DNA of 64,000 nt from Takakia lepidozioides (taxonomy: Eukaryota > Streptophyta > Takakiopsida > Takakiales > Takakiaceae): NCBI GenBank assembly GCA_030704615.1, contig CM060732.1:4156001-4220000 (forward strand), given 5' to 3'. The notes beneath the pieces are model-generated. The model made no database searches and was not told the DNA's origin. It saw only the letters and a list, made by a program, of their open reading frames with translations. A program made the position numbers and the translations under genes. Positions 63,528 through 64,000 of this stretch are shown in pieces. The stretch's first letter is position 1, and each line of letters starts with the position of its first letter.

Positions 63528-64000
63528 ATGGCTCCGAATTCCTACGTTATAGTTTGCTGTCCTCCGCAACTTGGGAGAGCCTGGATCCCAAACGAGGGAG
63601 GACTTTGCAGAGTGACTGAAACTTACCTTTGTTCCAAATTCAAGCTCAAACCGGGCACAGTTTATTTGGAAGAAGAAAGGAAGGATGTTCCTGGACAGGG
63701 TGACGAGACCATTGTCGTGCTAGGTAACGACGGAGGTTGCGGAATCGAATGGCACGTACCCCCATCAGACACCATCCTGTACCGAGCTGTGGGAATGCCC
63801 ATTCCCTTTCCGAATTAGTCGCTGCCCACACCATCCACAAAGGAGTCGGGAAACCGACAGGCGGCCATTGCCAACAGAGAGGTATGCAACGATAATCATT
63901 CCCGACCTAGGACCGTCAAGACCCTCCATAGCTTCTCGTGTGGACGTATTCGACATTTCCGACGAGGAAGATGAGTGCATTGAGGTCCCCATGTCCTCCA
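63528..64000 (+). pseudogene. Element C transposase, 5' part (runs off the window)
   Basis: ATG at 63,528 (MAPNSYVIVCCPPQ). The N-terminal region VTETYLCSKFKLKPGTVYLE and HVPPSDTILYRAVG is nearly identical to element A. A TAG at about 63,816 replaces the CAG of element A. Near 63,883 AGAGAG is followed by a GTATGC splice donor, with an acceptor CTAG at about 63,911 (a 29-bp gap, so perhaps only an indel). Then SIASRVDVFDISDEEDECIE, matching the acidic segment of copy B. The gene continues beyond the window. Confidence 0.65.

Larger units (their letters stand above)
43700..64000. mobile_element. Large DNA transposon copy C (fullest copy, split by gypsy copy 2)
   Basis: From left to right: subterminal palindromes; the leftward ParB-like/methyltransferase gene (44,011-48,873); the central palindrome array, left half (49,495-50,348); a 12,047-bp gypsy insertion; the array's right half (62,396-63,145); the rightward transposase (from 63,528), running off the window. 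Without the gypsy element this is at least 8.2 kb. The spacer order across the insertion matches an intact neighbouring unit (CATTTCCGTTCCACCTTCAC at 49,575), confirming that it was one array. Confidence 0.8.

Noticed and set aside
1-64000. tRNA, rRNA or organelle genes
   Set aside because: No cloverleaf-like or rRNA-like stretch was recognised on either strand by reading; a tRNAscan or Infernal run would be decisive.

Overview
This is nuclear DNA of a plant-lineage eukaryote, most likely a charophyte green alga such as Chara (inference). The only intact cellular gene is a plant-type leucine-rich-repeat receptor kinase of the LRR-VIII-1 group with many short GT-AG introns. Nearly everything else is nested transposable elements, one of them a Ty3/gypsy element carrying a cytosine methyltransferase, a combination reported from charophytes (Klebsormidium) and dinoflagellates. 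No bacterial operons, rRNA or tRNA genes were seen.

Layout. 1-2 kb: non-coding, with a heat-shock-type promoter (HSEs plus TATA box) that has no gene behind it. 2.06-11.5 kb, minus strand: the receptor kinase, 19 exons summing to exactly 988 codons including the stop. 11.5-13.4 kb: its upstream region, with (GA)n tracts in a tandemly duplicated block and a 125-bp foldback. 13.9-17.9 kb, minus strand: a decayed LINE, with related repeats on both sides. 19.7-29.65 kb: element A, a large DNA transposon. 29.65-33.4 kb: gypsy copy 1, 5'-truncated. 33.4-34.9 kb, minus strand: a decayed coiled-coil ORF. 34.9-41.5 kb: transposase copy B, broken LINE pieces and a 2-kb deletion derivative with terminal inverted repeats. 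41.5-43.6 kb: poly-C, a CACTA-like end and unidentified sequence. 43.7-64 kb: element C, the fullest copy of the large transposon, split by the 12-kb gypsy copy 2 (50,349-62,395).

The most interesting system is the large DNA transposon seen as copies A, B and C plus the derivative. Its reconstructed order is: TIR - leftward gene encoding a ParB-like domain, a long linker and a beta-class-type (N4/N6-like) SAM methyltransferase - array of about 25-31 copies of a 24-bp palindrome every ~53 bp (five helical turns) - rightward DDE transposase with a C-terminal SWIM zinc finger - variant palindromes - TIR. The deletion derivative joins the 3' tails of both genes between inverted repeats, which supports this order independently. 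A ParB-like protein encoded next to a helically phased palindrome array suggests, as a hypothesis, a parS-like binding array, perhaps also a methylation or transposase target.

The gypsy family is also unusual. It encodes gag, protease, a C5 cytosine methyltransferase, RT/RNase H and an integrase ending in a PHD finger. Its ends are arranged A1 - internal - B1-A2-B2, like split direct repeats, although it encodes a DDE integrase. All element copies here carry stops, frameshifts or deletions, so this window shows decayed representatives.
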